In this document: piece after piece, positions 1 through 6,861 of the stretch | Position numbering within the stretch: the stretch's first letter is position 1 | Layout of the letters: the number at the start of each line of letters is the position of its first letter | NCBI GenBank assembly: GCA_903919125.1 | Contig: CAIXGS010000047.1 | Span: forward strand, 1 to 33,858 | DNA: 33,858 nucleotides | Direction: 5' to 3' | DNA from: an uncultured Spartobacteria bacterium | GTDB taxonomy: Bacteria > Verrucomicrobiota > Verrucomicrobiia > Chthoniobacterales > Chthoniobacteraceae | Program-made: the position numbers and the translations under genes | Notes under the pieces: generated by a model | The model's database searches: none | Seen by the model: only the letters and a program-made list of their open reading frames with translations | What the model was told of the DNA's origin: nothing

Positions 1-5
1 GTTCT

Positions 6-139
6 TCTCTCCCGGGAACGCGGAGCCCTAGCTCCGCTTTGACGCCCCAAAAGCTCGGACAGGCATTGCGGAGCTGGGGCTCCGCGCTCCCAGGTGCTGA
101 GGTCTCTTGAATCATCCAGAAAACTTAAATAGGTGGTAT
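6..139 (+). repeat. Left copy of a 134-bp perfect terminal inverted repeat
   Basis: Read base by base, 6-139 is the exact reverse complement of 33725-33858. Identity stops at base 140 (t here, the other copy reads a). The outer 84 bases hold a pair of inverted REP-like palindromes. The inner 45 bases (95-139) are ordinary unique-looking sequence that both copies also share, so the repeat unit is larger than the palindrome pair. It lies 45 bases beyond the stop codon of the yqjK-like gene. The simplest reading is a dispersed intergenic repeat at which the assembly ended. Bases 1-5 lie outside the matched part only because the other copy runs off the window. Confidence 0.95.
11..94 (+). repeat. 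REPIN-like doublet of two inverted REP palindromes (left)
   Basis: Arm 1 (11-37) and the reverse complement of arm 2 (68-94) agree at 24 of 27 bases, and all three differences are transitions. Each arm contains its own hairpin with the same 7-bp stem GCGGAGC/GCTCCGC: 20-37 with loop CCTA and 68-85 with loop TGGG. The arms are separated by 30 bases. Two REP-type palindromes in inverted order are the defining layout of REPINs, which are mobilised by RAYT (REP-associated tyrosine) transposases in other bacteria. No RAYT gene is present in this window, so the class assignment rests on structure alone. Confidence 0.75.
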
Positions 140-184
140 TAGGCCCTCGAATCGGTTTAACCAATGCGAGTCTGTCGGCGAAGG

Positions 185-595
185 CTAGGTCTGAGTTTTA
201 TCGGCAGCGCGGGATTGGGTAGTCACTAGAGTAGTCAAACGGAGCGTAATCCATTCCAAAAGAGCAGGTTTAGCTAGTTCGAAGCCCATTTTAAAAAGCG
301 TTGCAAACAACCCCGCCTGCCCACTGGTGGAGCGGGTACTCGATGCGCTGCCGTGGTTGGGTTGATTCACGCTTGGCGCGGGGCGCCCCAGCCGAAGCGC
401 CAAAATTTTAGACAGTAACCAACCGCTTAGTGCTGCGCTAGAGAGCCATGTTACTGGACTGCTGCGCACGCTTTGGCGCAGCCTAGAAGCGAGGTCCAGC
501 TGATATTCGCAGGAGCGAAAGGCGTGGCGGATTTCGCCCCGAGAAACCTCCAGCTCAGCGATCAGCGTGGCTTTTCTGTTGTCGATCTCAACCAT
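185..595 (-). CDS. YqjK-like small membrane-associated protein
   Basis: This 136-residue protein follows the YqjE-like gene and overlaps it by 34 bases, so the two are probably translationally coupled. Residues 1-45 are charged and likely helical. Residues 47-67 form a short hydrophobic stretch ending in an Arg-containing segment. A Ser/Thr/Gly-rich linker follows (about 72-93), then a second amphipathic or hydrophobic region (95-124). The position as third gene after a YqjD-like and a YqjE-like gene matches the enterobacterial yqjD-yqjE-yqjK arrangement, in which the products are small inner-membrane proteins. The sequence similarity itself is weak, so the name rests mainly on context. The start at 595 is the only convenient ATG; no Shine-Dalgarno sequence decides it. 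Confidence 0.6.
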   Translation of the reverse strand: MVEIDNRKATLIAELEVSRGEIRHAFRSCEYQLDLASRLRQSVRSSPVTWLSSAALSGWLLSKILALRLGRPAPSVNQPNHGSASSTRSTSGQAGLFATLFKMGFELAKPALLEWITLRLTTLVTTQSRAADKTQT

Positions 596-984
596 GCGTC
601 ATCCTTTCGAAATTCATCGAGTGTTGTGGCAAACATTGGCTTGCGCAACCATCCACGGGCGCCGCGCAAGACCGCCCATGCAAGAAACAAATGGAGGGCG
701 CCGGTAGTGGCTGCAATCGAAATCCACGCATGTTCGCTTCCGGCGAGACGCGCGATTCCGAAGACCAGCGCCAAACAAAGCAGTAGATATCCCGCAATGC
801 TCAGCGTGATGGCCACAGCAGCGAGCACAAGTATCCCGCCCAAGCGCGCTACGGCCTCTTTGCTTTCCAAACCGGCTAATTCCAGCCTGGCCCTTAAGTA
901 GCTCAGCGCCGATAGACAAAACAGCCGCAGGGGGCCACCAAGGTCGTTGTCCTGCGGGCTGTTTTTTTGAGTCTCACGGTTCAT
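562..984 (-). CDS. YqjE/DUF1469 family membrane protein (phage holin superfamily III-like)
   Basis: The 140-residue product has a conserved-looking amphipathic entry (residues 28-48, with the pattern LRARLELAGLESKEA typical of YqjE/DUF1469 proteins). Two strong transmembrane helices follow (about 50-80 and 90-110), then a basic C-terminal tail. Members are inner-membrane proteins usually encoded directly after a YqjD/ElaB-type gene, as here, where that gene ends 159 bases upstream. Their exact function is not established; YqjD-type partners tether ribosomes to the membrane in stationary phase in Escherichia coli. Codons for residues 6-23 lie in a strong stem-loop (918-968). No alternative ATG exists after that hairpin, so the start at 984 is kept. 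The downstream gene begins before this one stops. Confidence 0.8.
   Translation of the reverse strand: MNRETQKNSPQDNDLGGPLRLFCLSALSYLRARLELAGLESKEAVARLGGILVLAAVAITLSIAGYLLLCLALVFGIARLAGSEHAWISIAATTGALHLFLAWAVLRGARGWLRKPMFATTLDEFRKDDAWLRSTTEKPR
918..968. terminator. Terminator-like stem-loop inside the yqjE-like coding region
   Basis: Bases 918-931 pair with 951-965 through a 14-bp stem carrying a one-base bulge. The loop is 19 bases and a run of seven T (962-968) lies on the plus strand. Read on the minus strand, the same stem is followed by TTTT. It lies in the 5' end of the yqjE-like reading frame. No plus-strand gene precedes it, so a minus-strand role in the leader of the gene (attenuator or processing site) is as likely as plus-strand termination. 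Structure is seen directly; function is inferred. Confidence 0.45.
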
Positions 985-1143
985 CCAGAGGGGTGGTGGC
1001 TATCGCGGGGTGCTGCAGATGCTACAAGCGGGTCGAGATGGTTTAATGCGATTGGGCAATTTGGCGGTTTGGCGATTTGTACTTTGCGACTATCGCTCAG
1101 GTGGGCACCCAAGCGATGTACGTGCGGCGACCGTTCCGAGCGG

Positions 1144-1488
1144 TTAGCGGCGGGCGATGATGCCCACTACGAAGCCCGCTCCGAGCGCGATGCACACAGC
1201 AGTTAGGGGGTTTTCTCTTACGTACCCCTCAGTATCGTGACGCAGCGCCTCAGCACGGACCTTAGCATCTGCGTAAACGGCTTCGGCTTTGGCCTTGAGT
1301 TGCGCGGCTTTTTCATCAGCGGCGTGGAGGAACTCTCTGCCTTTGGTCTCCATGGCTGATTTCAGCTCGTCGGCAGCCATGAAACTAGCGGCGCCCAGAG
1401 TGTGGGGGCGGTGAGCGGCCTCGCCGGAAAGCTGAGGGTTGTCGTGGTGGTTTTCAGTGATGGGCGTGGATGCGACATTAGTTGTCAT
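1144..1488 (-). CDS. YqjD/ElaB (DUF883) family tail-anchored membrane protein
   Basis: The 114-residue product has a disordered N-terminus (1-32), a long charged helix rich in Ala, Lys and Glu (about 35-88), the family-like phrase YVRENPLTAV (89-98), and a C-terminal glycine-containing hydrophobic helix (99-112) ending in two arginines. This is the layout of DUF883/ElaB/YqjD proteins, which anchor in the inner membrane by the C-terminal helix while the N-terminal part can bind ribosomes in E. coli. It is the first gene of a likely operon with the YqjE-like and YqjK-like genes. Unlike most genes here it has a clear Shine-Dalgarno sequence (AAGGAG, five bases before the ATG), which fixes the start. 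Confidence 0.85.
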   Translation of the reverse strand: MTTNVASTPITENHHDNPQLSGEAAHRPHTLGAASFMAADELKSAMETKGREFLHAADEKAAQLKAKAEAVYADAKVRAEALRHDTEGYVRENPLTAVCIALGAGFVVGIIARR

Positions 1489-1493
1489 AGAAT

Positions 1494-1500
1494 CTCCTTA
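1494..1500 (-). promoter_or_regulatory. Shine-Dalgarno sequence of the yqjD-like gene
   Basis: The minus strand reads TAAGGAG five bases upstream of the ATG at 1488-1486. It is one of very few good Shine-Dalgarno matches in the window and it decides the start of the DUF883 gene. Confidence 0.75.
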
Positions 1501-2007
1501 TTTAATCTCTTAATCAGTCAGATTTTAACACAATAGAAAACATCAGATGGCGACAGGGGAAAACTGGGGAGGAGCTGGGGAGGAGCTGGGGAGGAGCTGG
1601 GGGATGCTTTATTAAACGAAGGTTCGGAGGCGAGATGCGTTAACGCAGTGGAAGGGTTTGGATTGGGAGGTGGGAAGGGTTAGCTCGAGGGGTGAAAGTG
1701 CTCTCTGGGAGAGGAACCGCCATGGAAAGCGAGAAGAGCGATGTACACTTTGCAAGACCTAGGCAGAGAGATGGGCAGAGGAACAAAAAGATTCAGAAAG
1801 GCTGCGGAGCGTGGTCAGAAAGTTTTTTCTAGTTCTTTCTTAGTTTTCGCTGAGATTTCTCAACACTTCTGAACTAAGCTTTATGCCCAGTTTTACTTGG
1901 TTTCTGATAAACTAGTTTCTGAACTAGTTTCCGAGCGGTTCTAACATCAGTTGGCCCTCACTATATGCTACGGAAAATCGAGGTTCGCGGGAGCTATAAA
2001 AATAAAA
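1501..2007. other. Gene-poor 0.5-kb interval between infA and the yqjD-like gene
   Basis: This interval follows infA and precedes the yqjD-like gene in minus-strand transcription order. It holds the 11-bp tandem repeat and an AT-rich stretch (about 1825-1935) containing a 12-bp direct repeat with one mismatch at 1910-1933 (unit AACTAGTTTCTG). Very short open frames exist, for example a 43-codon frame at 1741-1872 on the plus strand. None has a convincing ribosome binding site or recognisable sequence, so no gene is called. No tRNA-like fold was recognised. Confidence 0.6.
1564..1602 (+). repeat. 11-bp tandem repeat, about 3.5 units
   Basis: The unit CTGGGGAGGAG occurs at 1564-1574, 1575-1585 and 1586-1596 without mismatch, followed by a partial unit CTGGGG. 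It is purine-rich on the plus strand and lies 75 bases upstream of the yqjD-like gene start, within its possible promoter region. The 11-bp period is close to one helical turn. No function can be assigned. Confidence 0.9.
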
Positions 2008-2226
2008 CTATTTGGCTCGAAACGTAATTCGAGCCTTTGAGAGATCATAAGGAGAGAGCTCTACTTCCACATTGTCACCGGGCACAATACGGATGAAATG
2101 CTTGCGCATTTTTCCTGAAATGTGAGCGAGCACCAAGGCTCCTTCTTTAAGTTGAACTCGGAACATGGTTCCGGGAAGTACTTCTTTGACGACTCCTTGA
2201 GTCTTAATTGCGTCCTCTTTACCCAT
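2008..2226 (-). CDS. infA: Translation initiation factor IF-1
   Basis: This 72-residue protein has the usual IF-1 length and sequence: a start MGKED, the central segments GTMFRVQL and [15 protein letters not shown], then [14 protein letters not shown] and a C-terminal RITFR. IF-1 is an OB-fold protein that binds the 30S A site during initiation and helps IF-2 and IF-3. The start at 2226 is chosen because all family members begin with this motif; the frame stays open upstream to 2271, but those 15 residues do not resemble IF-1. The gene stands alone here, without ribosomal protein or secY genes beside it. Start and stop are intact and nothing essential is missing. Confidence 0.97.
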   Translation of the reverse strand: MGKEDAIKTQGVVKEVLPGTMFRVQLKEGALVLAHISGKMRKHFIRIVPGDNVEVELSPYDLSKARITFRAK

Positions 2227-2508
2227 AGTTTTTGAATCTTGCCTGTGGATTGAAGGGAAAGCAACACCCACGTATCCGGAGATAGCGGCTTGGGGTCAGG
2301 AAGCCTTGGGCAAATTTACTCCTGAGTGTTGCCTTTAGCTAACCGTCTCATGCAAAGAGGCGCCGGTCTGATGCCAATTGCTGCCAGTCGGATTCTCTTT
2401 TTGGTTCTACAAACGTAGACAGGCTGGAGAGTGATTTTAAAGTGGCACCCACTTATCGCATTGGAGTTCTGATGCCTCCCAACGCATCAGAAAAATGCGC
2501 TATTGGAA
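2227..2508. other. Intergenic region upstream of infA
   Basis: This 282-base interval should contain the infA promoter and the 3' end of the acyltransferase operon. A perfect 9-bp stem-loop at 2467-2492 lies 16 bases after the stop codon of the AlgX-like gene and is listed separately. No open frame with recognisable content was seen, and no clear promoter hexamers could be chosen. Confidence 0.5.
2467..2492 (-). terminator. Stem-loop downstream of the AlgX-like gene
   Basis: TTCTGATGC (2467-2475) pairs perfectly with GCATCAGAA (2484-2492) across an 8-base loop. It lies 16 bases beyond the stop codon of the MBOAT/AlgX operon, where a terminator or 3'-stabilising hairpin is expected. There is no T tract on the minus strand after the stem, so intrinsic termination is uncertain. 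Confidence 0.45.
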
Positions 2509-4227
2509 TCAGTGCCGGATTAAGTCTGCGCCTTCACTCCAAAGCAGCGGTTGCGCCAGCAATGAGACATCATCCAGTTCGCTGCGTTGAAACTTCTCCC
2601 TCGTCTCGGCGACATCCTCCCAAGACTGGACACCCAGAGTGATTCTGTCCCCGGGGTGCAGTCCGGCTGCGGCGGAGAGTTGCCGCTCCTGAATGCTCCA
2701 AGTAAATACAAGGCACTCTTTTCGGGTGTCAGTCTCGGATCCATCCACTTCTACATCAACTAGATGAAGGCAGGCAACGTGCTCTTTATACGGCACGTTC
2801 CCTGGCCTTGGAATAGGAGACCTCTCTACGAGCGTGCCCGTGATTCGTGCGGTCTTACCTGATTGGGGACAATAAAATGTCGCGTCCTTCACGTCCTTTT
2901 GGGGGGCTGTTTCTAAAGGGATGTGTTTCCAGTCACCGAAGGCGAGTTCTCTCACAGCAAATTGCCAAATGAGAAGCTTTTTCCCCTTCAGTCGGTCGCG
3001 TCCTGCAGCGAGCTCTCTTTGAAGAATTTGACGCGTAGCAAATGCGCCGTCGCTGTTGCGTGCGATGAGATCGAGAGGTTGGTCCAGCGCCTGGCTCAAG
3101 TGTTCGGCGAGGCCGGCGCTCTCTCCCCAGCCCATGGCGTGGAGGGAGAAAATGTTGGTGAAGCTGTCCCCGAGCAACAATATTTCGGCTGTGGTTGAGG
3201 GCATCCAGAGAGAGCCTCCTTGAGATACTGGATGAATGGTGAGTGTTTGGGGTGCAAACTCCTTCTGGTCTTTAGGCAAACCAAGAAGTCCGACAGTATC
3301 TCCTAGGGCTGCGACTGATGCTGTGGGTTGATTTCCTGGCGGGGTGGCTGCGATTTCGGGGTTTAGAAATTTTGCCAGAGCGAGGGCCGCAGCCTCCATC
3401 GCGTCTGGCGTCCAATGGGTGTCAGCTTCGAGATACTGCGGCTGAGCGGTGGTGCGCAGGCGCTCCATCAGGAGGGGTGCCGGGTCGAAAACGGAGATAC
3501 CGAGGCGATGTAAGTCCGCCAAAAACTTAGCAAATCCTGCATTTTGTCGAAACTTTAACTCTCCAAGAGGCCGGTTTTGGTTGCGGAGTCGATCTCCTTC
3601 GATGCACGGCTTCACAGGAATTGGGAGCAGGACCAATCGGATTCCTCGTTCGGCGAGTTGGTGATGAAACTCAGTGATGGCCGCAAGAGGATCGGTGGCA
3701 ACATTCTCTTTAAGCTTACGGATTCGCTGGATGCGTGAATCCATAAAGTCTGGGCCATTGACGTAGTCGAGATCCTTGCGGAAAAATAGCCAGTGCTGGG
3801 GTGCGAGTATGACCTGTTCGTTACCTAAGCGAAACGTTTGCAGAAAGAACTGCTGCACAGAGGGGCGGAACGACCTCACCAAGGGGGCGTTGTCTTCGAG
3901 TTTTTTTTCGACCTCCTTTGTAGTCGCAGGAGAGGGGAGTTTTGCCCAGAATCTGTTTAGAATTCCCGACTCCTTCTCTGGATGATGCGTGGCATTGAGG
4001 CGGGAGATGATCGAGGAGAATGATTCTCTAGAAGGATCTGCTTTTTGAGCAAAAAACATCAAGGCTCCAGCACAAATGGTTAGTAAAAAGCCACCTATGC
4101 AGACGCGTTTTGCCATGGGAAAAAAGACAGTCCCGCCAAGGTCCTTGCGCGCCTGCTCTTCTCTGGACAATGCGGGCAACGCAGAGTTGGAGGCGGGTTT
4201 GGGGCTTTGGGATACTGGGGTGCCCAT
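2509..4227 (-). CDS. AlgX/AlgJ-like SGNH acetyltransferase with extra C-terminal domain
   Basis: This 572-residue protein is probably anchored by one N-terminal transmembrane helix (about 41-60) with its body outside the cytoplasm. The AlgX/AlgJ-type SGNH fold is shown by the phrase LAERGIRLVLLPIPVK (192-207), by DTHW with the catalytic Asp and His (D269, H271), and by GDSF with the nucleophile S355. Such proteins take acyl groups passed across the membrane by an MBOAT partner and transfer them to polysaccharide. The start is set at 4227 because it lies one base after the stop codon of the MBOAT gene, which points to translational coupling; an in-frame ATG at 4287 would overlap that gene by 59 bases. 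Residues about 450-550 form an additional domain that resembles the C-terminus of the 483-residue SGNH protein at 6862-8313. Acceptor polymer unknown. Confidence 0.85.
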   Translation of the reverse strand: MGTPVSQSPKPASNSALPALSREEQARKDLGGTVFFPMAKRVCIGGFLLTICAGALMFFAQKADPSRESFSSIISRLNATHHPEKESGILNRFWAKLPSPATTKEVEKKLEDNAPLVRSFRPSVQQFFLQTFRLGNEQVILAPQHWLFFRKDLDYVNGPDFMDSRIQRIRKLKENVATDPLAAITEFHHQLAERGIRLVLLPIPVKPCIEGDRLRNQNRPLGELKFRQNAGFAKFLADLHRLGISVFDPAPLLMERLRTTAQPQYLEADTHWTPDAMEAAALALAKFLNPEIAATPPGNQPTASVAALGDTVGLLGLPKDQKEFAPQTLTIHPVSQGGSLWMPSTTAEILLLGDSFTNIFSLHAMGWGESAGLAEHLSQALDQPLDLIARNSDGAFATRQILQRELAAGRDRLKGKKLLIWQFAVRELAFGDWKHIPLETAPQKDVKDATFYCPQSGKTARITGTLVERSPIPRPGNVPYKEHVACLHLVDVEVDGSETDTRKECLVFTWSIQERQLSAAAGLHPGDRITLGVQSWEDVAETREKFQRSELDDVSLLAQPLLWSEGADLIRH

Positions 4228-4228
4228 G

Positions 4229-5707
4229 CTAAAAGATGAAGTAGATGAACGGGTTGTAGTCTTGAGTGAGGAGGGAAACAATCGCAACCCAACCTAACGC
4301 GACGACCAGAGTTGCCTTGCGCCAGGTCAAAGACTGGGTCCAATCCCAAGTCTGGCTTCCGAAAAAGACAAAGCTGGCGGCCAAGAGGAGTTCAATCATG
4401 TAAAACGGCTGTTGTACAGGTCCCCCGAGGATTGAAAAAAGAGAATCCGTCTGGGGAATTGAGTGTATTGCAAACATGGTTCCCAAGTATTCTAGTGCCG
4501 CTGGGAGCGTGTCTGCCCGGAAAAAGACCCAGCCCACGCAGACAAAGGCGAAGGTCAGCCCGGTTGCCGCCCAATTTGGGAGTCGCAACTCTGGGAATTG
4601 TTTTGCAGCGATACGTTCTCCGGCCAAGGCCGCTCCGTGGAGTGCGCCCCAGACGAGAAAGTTCCAAGAGGCCCCGTGCCAGAGGCCGCCCAGTAGCATG
4701 GTTAGAAATAGATTGAAACAGGTGCGAACTTCTCCGCCGCGATTTCCCCCGAGCGGAATATAAAGATAATCTCGTAACCAAGAGGACAGTGAGATGTGCC
4801 AGCGGCGCCAAAAGTCAGTGATGGAAGTCGCGGAGTAAGGAGCATTAAAGTTTTGCGCAAAAATAAAGCCAAACATTAAACCCAGACCTATCGCCATATC
4901 GGAGTATCCGCCGAAGTCGAAATAGATCTGAAATGCGTAAGCAGTGACTCCGGTCCAGGCCTCCCAGACCGTTCTGGAGGCGGCGAAGAAATATGCGTCG
5001 GCGATTTTTCCACAGGGATTTGCGAGCAAGACTTTCTTTGCCAGTCCCAATAGAAAGAACATAGTCCCCCGAGAGAACTTATCAATGGTCAGGGTACGGC
5101 TTTTGAGTTGTTGAGCGAGGAAGGAAAACTTTAAAATGGGGCCGGCGACGAGATGAGGAAACATGGAAACGAAGCAGGAGAAATCGATAAAATTCTCCAT
5201 GGCTTCCGCCTCCCCACGATAGACATCGATGATATAGCTAAGGGCTTGAAATGTATAAAAGCTGATGCCGAGAGGGAGCACCACATGAAGAGTGGTTTGA
5301 AGGGAGGCACTGGAGAGGCCGAGGCTTGAGGCGATGGTATTCCAAGCCTCTATTCCGAAGTGAAAGTATTTAAAAAAGCCCAGTGCGGCGAGGTTGCTGG
5401 TGAGCGATAGTAACAGTGCTATTTTCTGGGTGGAACTCGGAGAGCGAGTGACGGGTGAGGGCTCTGTGTGGCTGCCTATCCAAAACAGCCAACGGTTTCT
5501 GGCGATGACCAGACTCAGTAGCCAGTCCAGGGTGGTTGTTGCGCCCATGAGGAGCACGAATCGAGGCTCCGCCCATCCGTAAAAGACATAACCGGTTAGC
5601 ACCAGCCACAAGTTGCGGATGCGAGTGGAGGCTCCAGCCAGCAGGTAATAGCCCGCCAGTGAGAGTGGCAGGAAATAGAATAAAAAAAGATGCGAACTAA
5701 ACACCAT
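4229..5707 (-). CDS. AlgI-like MBOAT membrane O-acyltransferase
   Basis: This 492-residue polytopic membrane protein has the AlgI/DltB-type MBOAT signature in order: PLGISFYTFQALSYIIDVYR (145-164), FWRRWHISLSSWLRDYLYIP (299-318), and GGLWHGA with the presumed catalytic histidine H344. In AlgI, PatA and DltB systems this protein moves an acyl group, usually acetyl from acetyl-CoA, across the inner membrane to a periplasmic SGNH partner. Here that partner is the AlgX-like gene directly downstream. The length is normal for AlgI (about 500). No alginate, cellulose or other polymer synthesis genes are in the window, so the modified glycan cannot be named. Transcription diverges from a second SGNH operon starting 105 bases away. 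The symbol algI is not given because the pathway is unproven. Confidence 0.92.
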   Translation of the reverse strand: MVFSSHLFLFYFLPLSLAGYYLLAGASTRIRNLWLVLTGYVFYGWAEPRFVLLMGATTTLDWLLSLVIARNRWLFWIGSHTEPSPVTRSPSSTQKIALLLSLTSNLAALGFFKYFHFGIEAWNTIASSLGLSSASLQTTLHVVLPLGISFYTFQALSYIIDVYRGEAEAMENFIDFSCFVSMFPHLVAGPILKFSFLAQQLKSRTLTIDKFSRGTMFFLLGLAKKVLLANPCGKIADAYFFAASRTVWEAWTGVTAYAFQIYFDFGGYSDMAIGLGLMFGFIFAQNFNAPYSATSITDFWRRWHISLSSWLRDYLYIPLGGNRGGEVRTCFNLFLTMLLGGLWHGASWNFLVWGALHGAALAGERIAAKQFPELRLPNWAATGLTFAFVCVGWVFFRADTLPAALEYLGTMFAIHSIPQTDSLFSILGGPVQQPFYMIELLLAASFVFFGSQTWDWTQSLTWRKATLVVALGWVAIVSLLTQDYNPFIYFIF

Positions 5708-5811
5708 GCGACTCGTGCGCCAAGCGGCAGAAGAACTTTTAACTGGAAAATATTGGTAGAGTACAACAGAAGAGCTTCAGCGATCCTCTGTTCACGCAAC
5801 GCCCCCCGAGT
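5708..5811. promoter_or_regulatory. Divergent promoter region of the two O-acylation operons
   Basis: Only 104 bases separate the starts of the MBOAT gene (minus) and the AlgX-like gene (plus), so promoters for both must lie here or overlap the genes. A weak plus-strand candidate is TTTAAC (5738-5743) and TACAAC (5762-5767), spaced 18 bases apart. No operator palindrome was seen. A shared region would allow the two operons to be co-regulated. Confidence 0.35.
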
Positions 5812-6849
5812 ATGACCATCAAAGCCCGAGCTGTTAATCCCATTTTGCAAGCGGTTTTGCGCATGATCTACATGGTTGCAGTGGGAATGGTGTTTTATAC
5901 TGGGCCGTTGTACGCAGCGGGCCCGGTTGGCGCTGGTGACAGCAGCAAGGCGGTTGTAGAGGGAAAAAATGGCAACCTTTTTCTTGCAGACGAGCTTCGA
6001 TTTCTGAGCTTCCCGAGCTTTTGGGGCTCGGCTTCTGCCAAGGCAGCGCACACCAGCAAGCCTGAGTTTTCTGACCCACTGCCAGCGATTTTTGACTTTC
6101 AAAGGCAATTACAGGAGCGCGGCATCATGTTACTCCTAGTGCCGGTACCCCCGAAGATCGAGATGGTCGACCGAGCGCTTGCGGACGGCTTGGAGGGTGT
6201 CCGTGCGAATGCTCTTTCGAAGTTCTACGAGCAGCTCCACGCGGGCGGGGTCGAAGTTCTGGATCTTCATGAGGTATTTGCTGCGCAGCAAGATGCTGGC
6301 ATCTCTATGTATTGCAAAACGGACTCTCATTGGTCTGGTGCCGGGTGTGTTACTGCGGCTCAATCCGTCGCCAAGAGGATCGCTGAAAAGCTGCCCGAGC
6401 TACAGAAGGACCACATCGAGTTTCAAGCTCAGTGGGAGGAACGCGTCATCCGAGGAGATCTCGCGGAACTTCTTGCGGCCGGCAAGCCCGAGGAAGAAAG
6501 CCTGAAGGTCAGGCGCATTTCGGGCGGTGCGGTGAGATCCGATCCTAAGAGTCCTCTGCTGATTATCGGCGACAGCCATACGCTGGCATTTCATGACTTT
6601 CTGGGGGACGCCGCAGGGTTTCCCGACCAATTAGCGTTTGAACTCAAGCTGCTGCCTGAATGGATAGGCACCCGTGGATCCGCAGCTAATGCTGTCCGGT
6701 TAAGTCTGTTGCGGCGCGCAACTAGAGAGGTTGACTATTTGGGATGTAAAAAAATCGTCGTTTGGTTGTTCGCGGCGCGCGAATTTACTGAAGCGGACCA
6801 AGGGTGGCAGAAAATTCCGTTGTCGGTACGCGGTGGCAGCGGGAAGTAA
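5812..6849 (+). CDS. Secreted AlgX/AlgJ-like SGNH protein
   Basis: This 345-residue protein has a likely signal segment (hydrophobic core about 18-35, ending near YAAG). The AlgX-type catalytic set is TDSHW, giving D171 and H173, and GDSH, giving the nucleophile S255. The segment LQERGIMLLLVPVPPK (100-115) matches LAERGIRLVLLPIPVK in the neighbouring 572-residue protein, so the two are homologous. It lacks that protein's C-terminal domain. It is the first gene of a plus-strand operon with two GDSL-type SGNH genes; the next gene starts 12 bases after its stop. A role in acylating an extracytoplasmic polysaccharide, or in removing the acyl group, is inferred. An ATG at 5863 is an alternative start that would shorten the signal peptide; no Shine-Dalgarno sequence decides. 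Confidence 0.8.
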   Translation: MTIKARAVNPILQAVLRMIYMVAVGMVFYTGPLYAAGPVGAGDSSKAVVEGKNGNLFLADELRFLSFPSFWGSASAKAAHTSKPEFSDPLPAIFDFQRQLQERGIMLLLVPVPPKIEMVDRALADGLEGVRANALSKFYEQLHAGGVEVLDLHEVFAAQQDAGISMYCKTDSHWSGAGCVTAAQSVAKRIAEKLPELQKDHIEFQAQWEERVIRGDLAELLAAGKPEEESLKVRRISGGAVRSDPKSPLLIIGDSHTLAFHDFLGDAAGFPDQLAFELKLLPEWIGTRGSAANAVRLSLLRRATREVDYLGCKKIVVWLFAAREFTEADQGWQKIPLSVRGGSGK

Positions 6850-6861
6850 TGGGATTCAGTA

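Noticed and set aside
185-984. Prophage holin/lysis genes
   Set aside because: The holin-superfamily III resemblance of the 140-residue protein is that of YqjE/DUF1469. The YqjD-like gene beside it and the absence of phage genes favour the housekeeping yqj trio.
1741-1872. 43-codon plus-strand frame in the infA-yqjD gap
   Set aside because: It has no convincing ribosome binding site, recognisable sequence or neighbours on that strand; such frames are expected by chance.
2227-2271. Upstream extension of infA giving 87 residues
   Set aside because: IF-1 is 72 residues and begins with the MGKED-type motif at 2226; the additional 15 residues have no counterpart.
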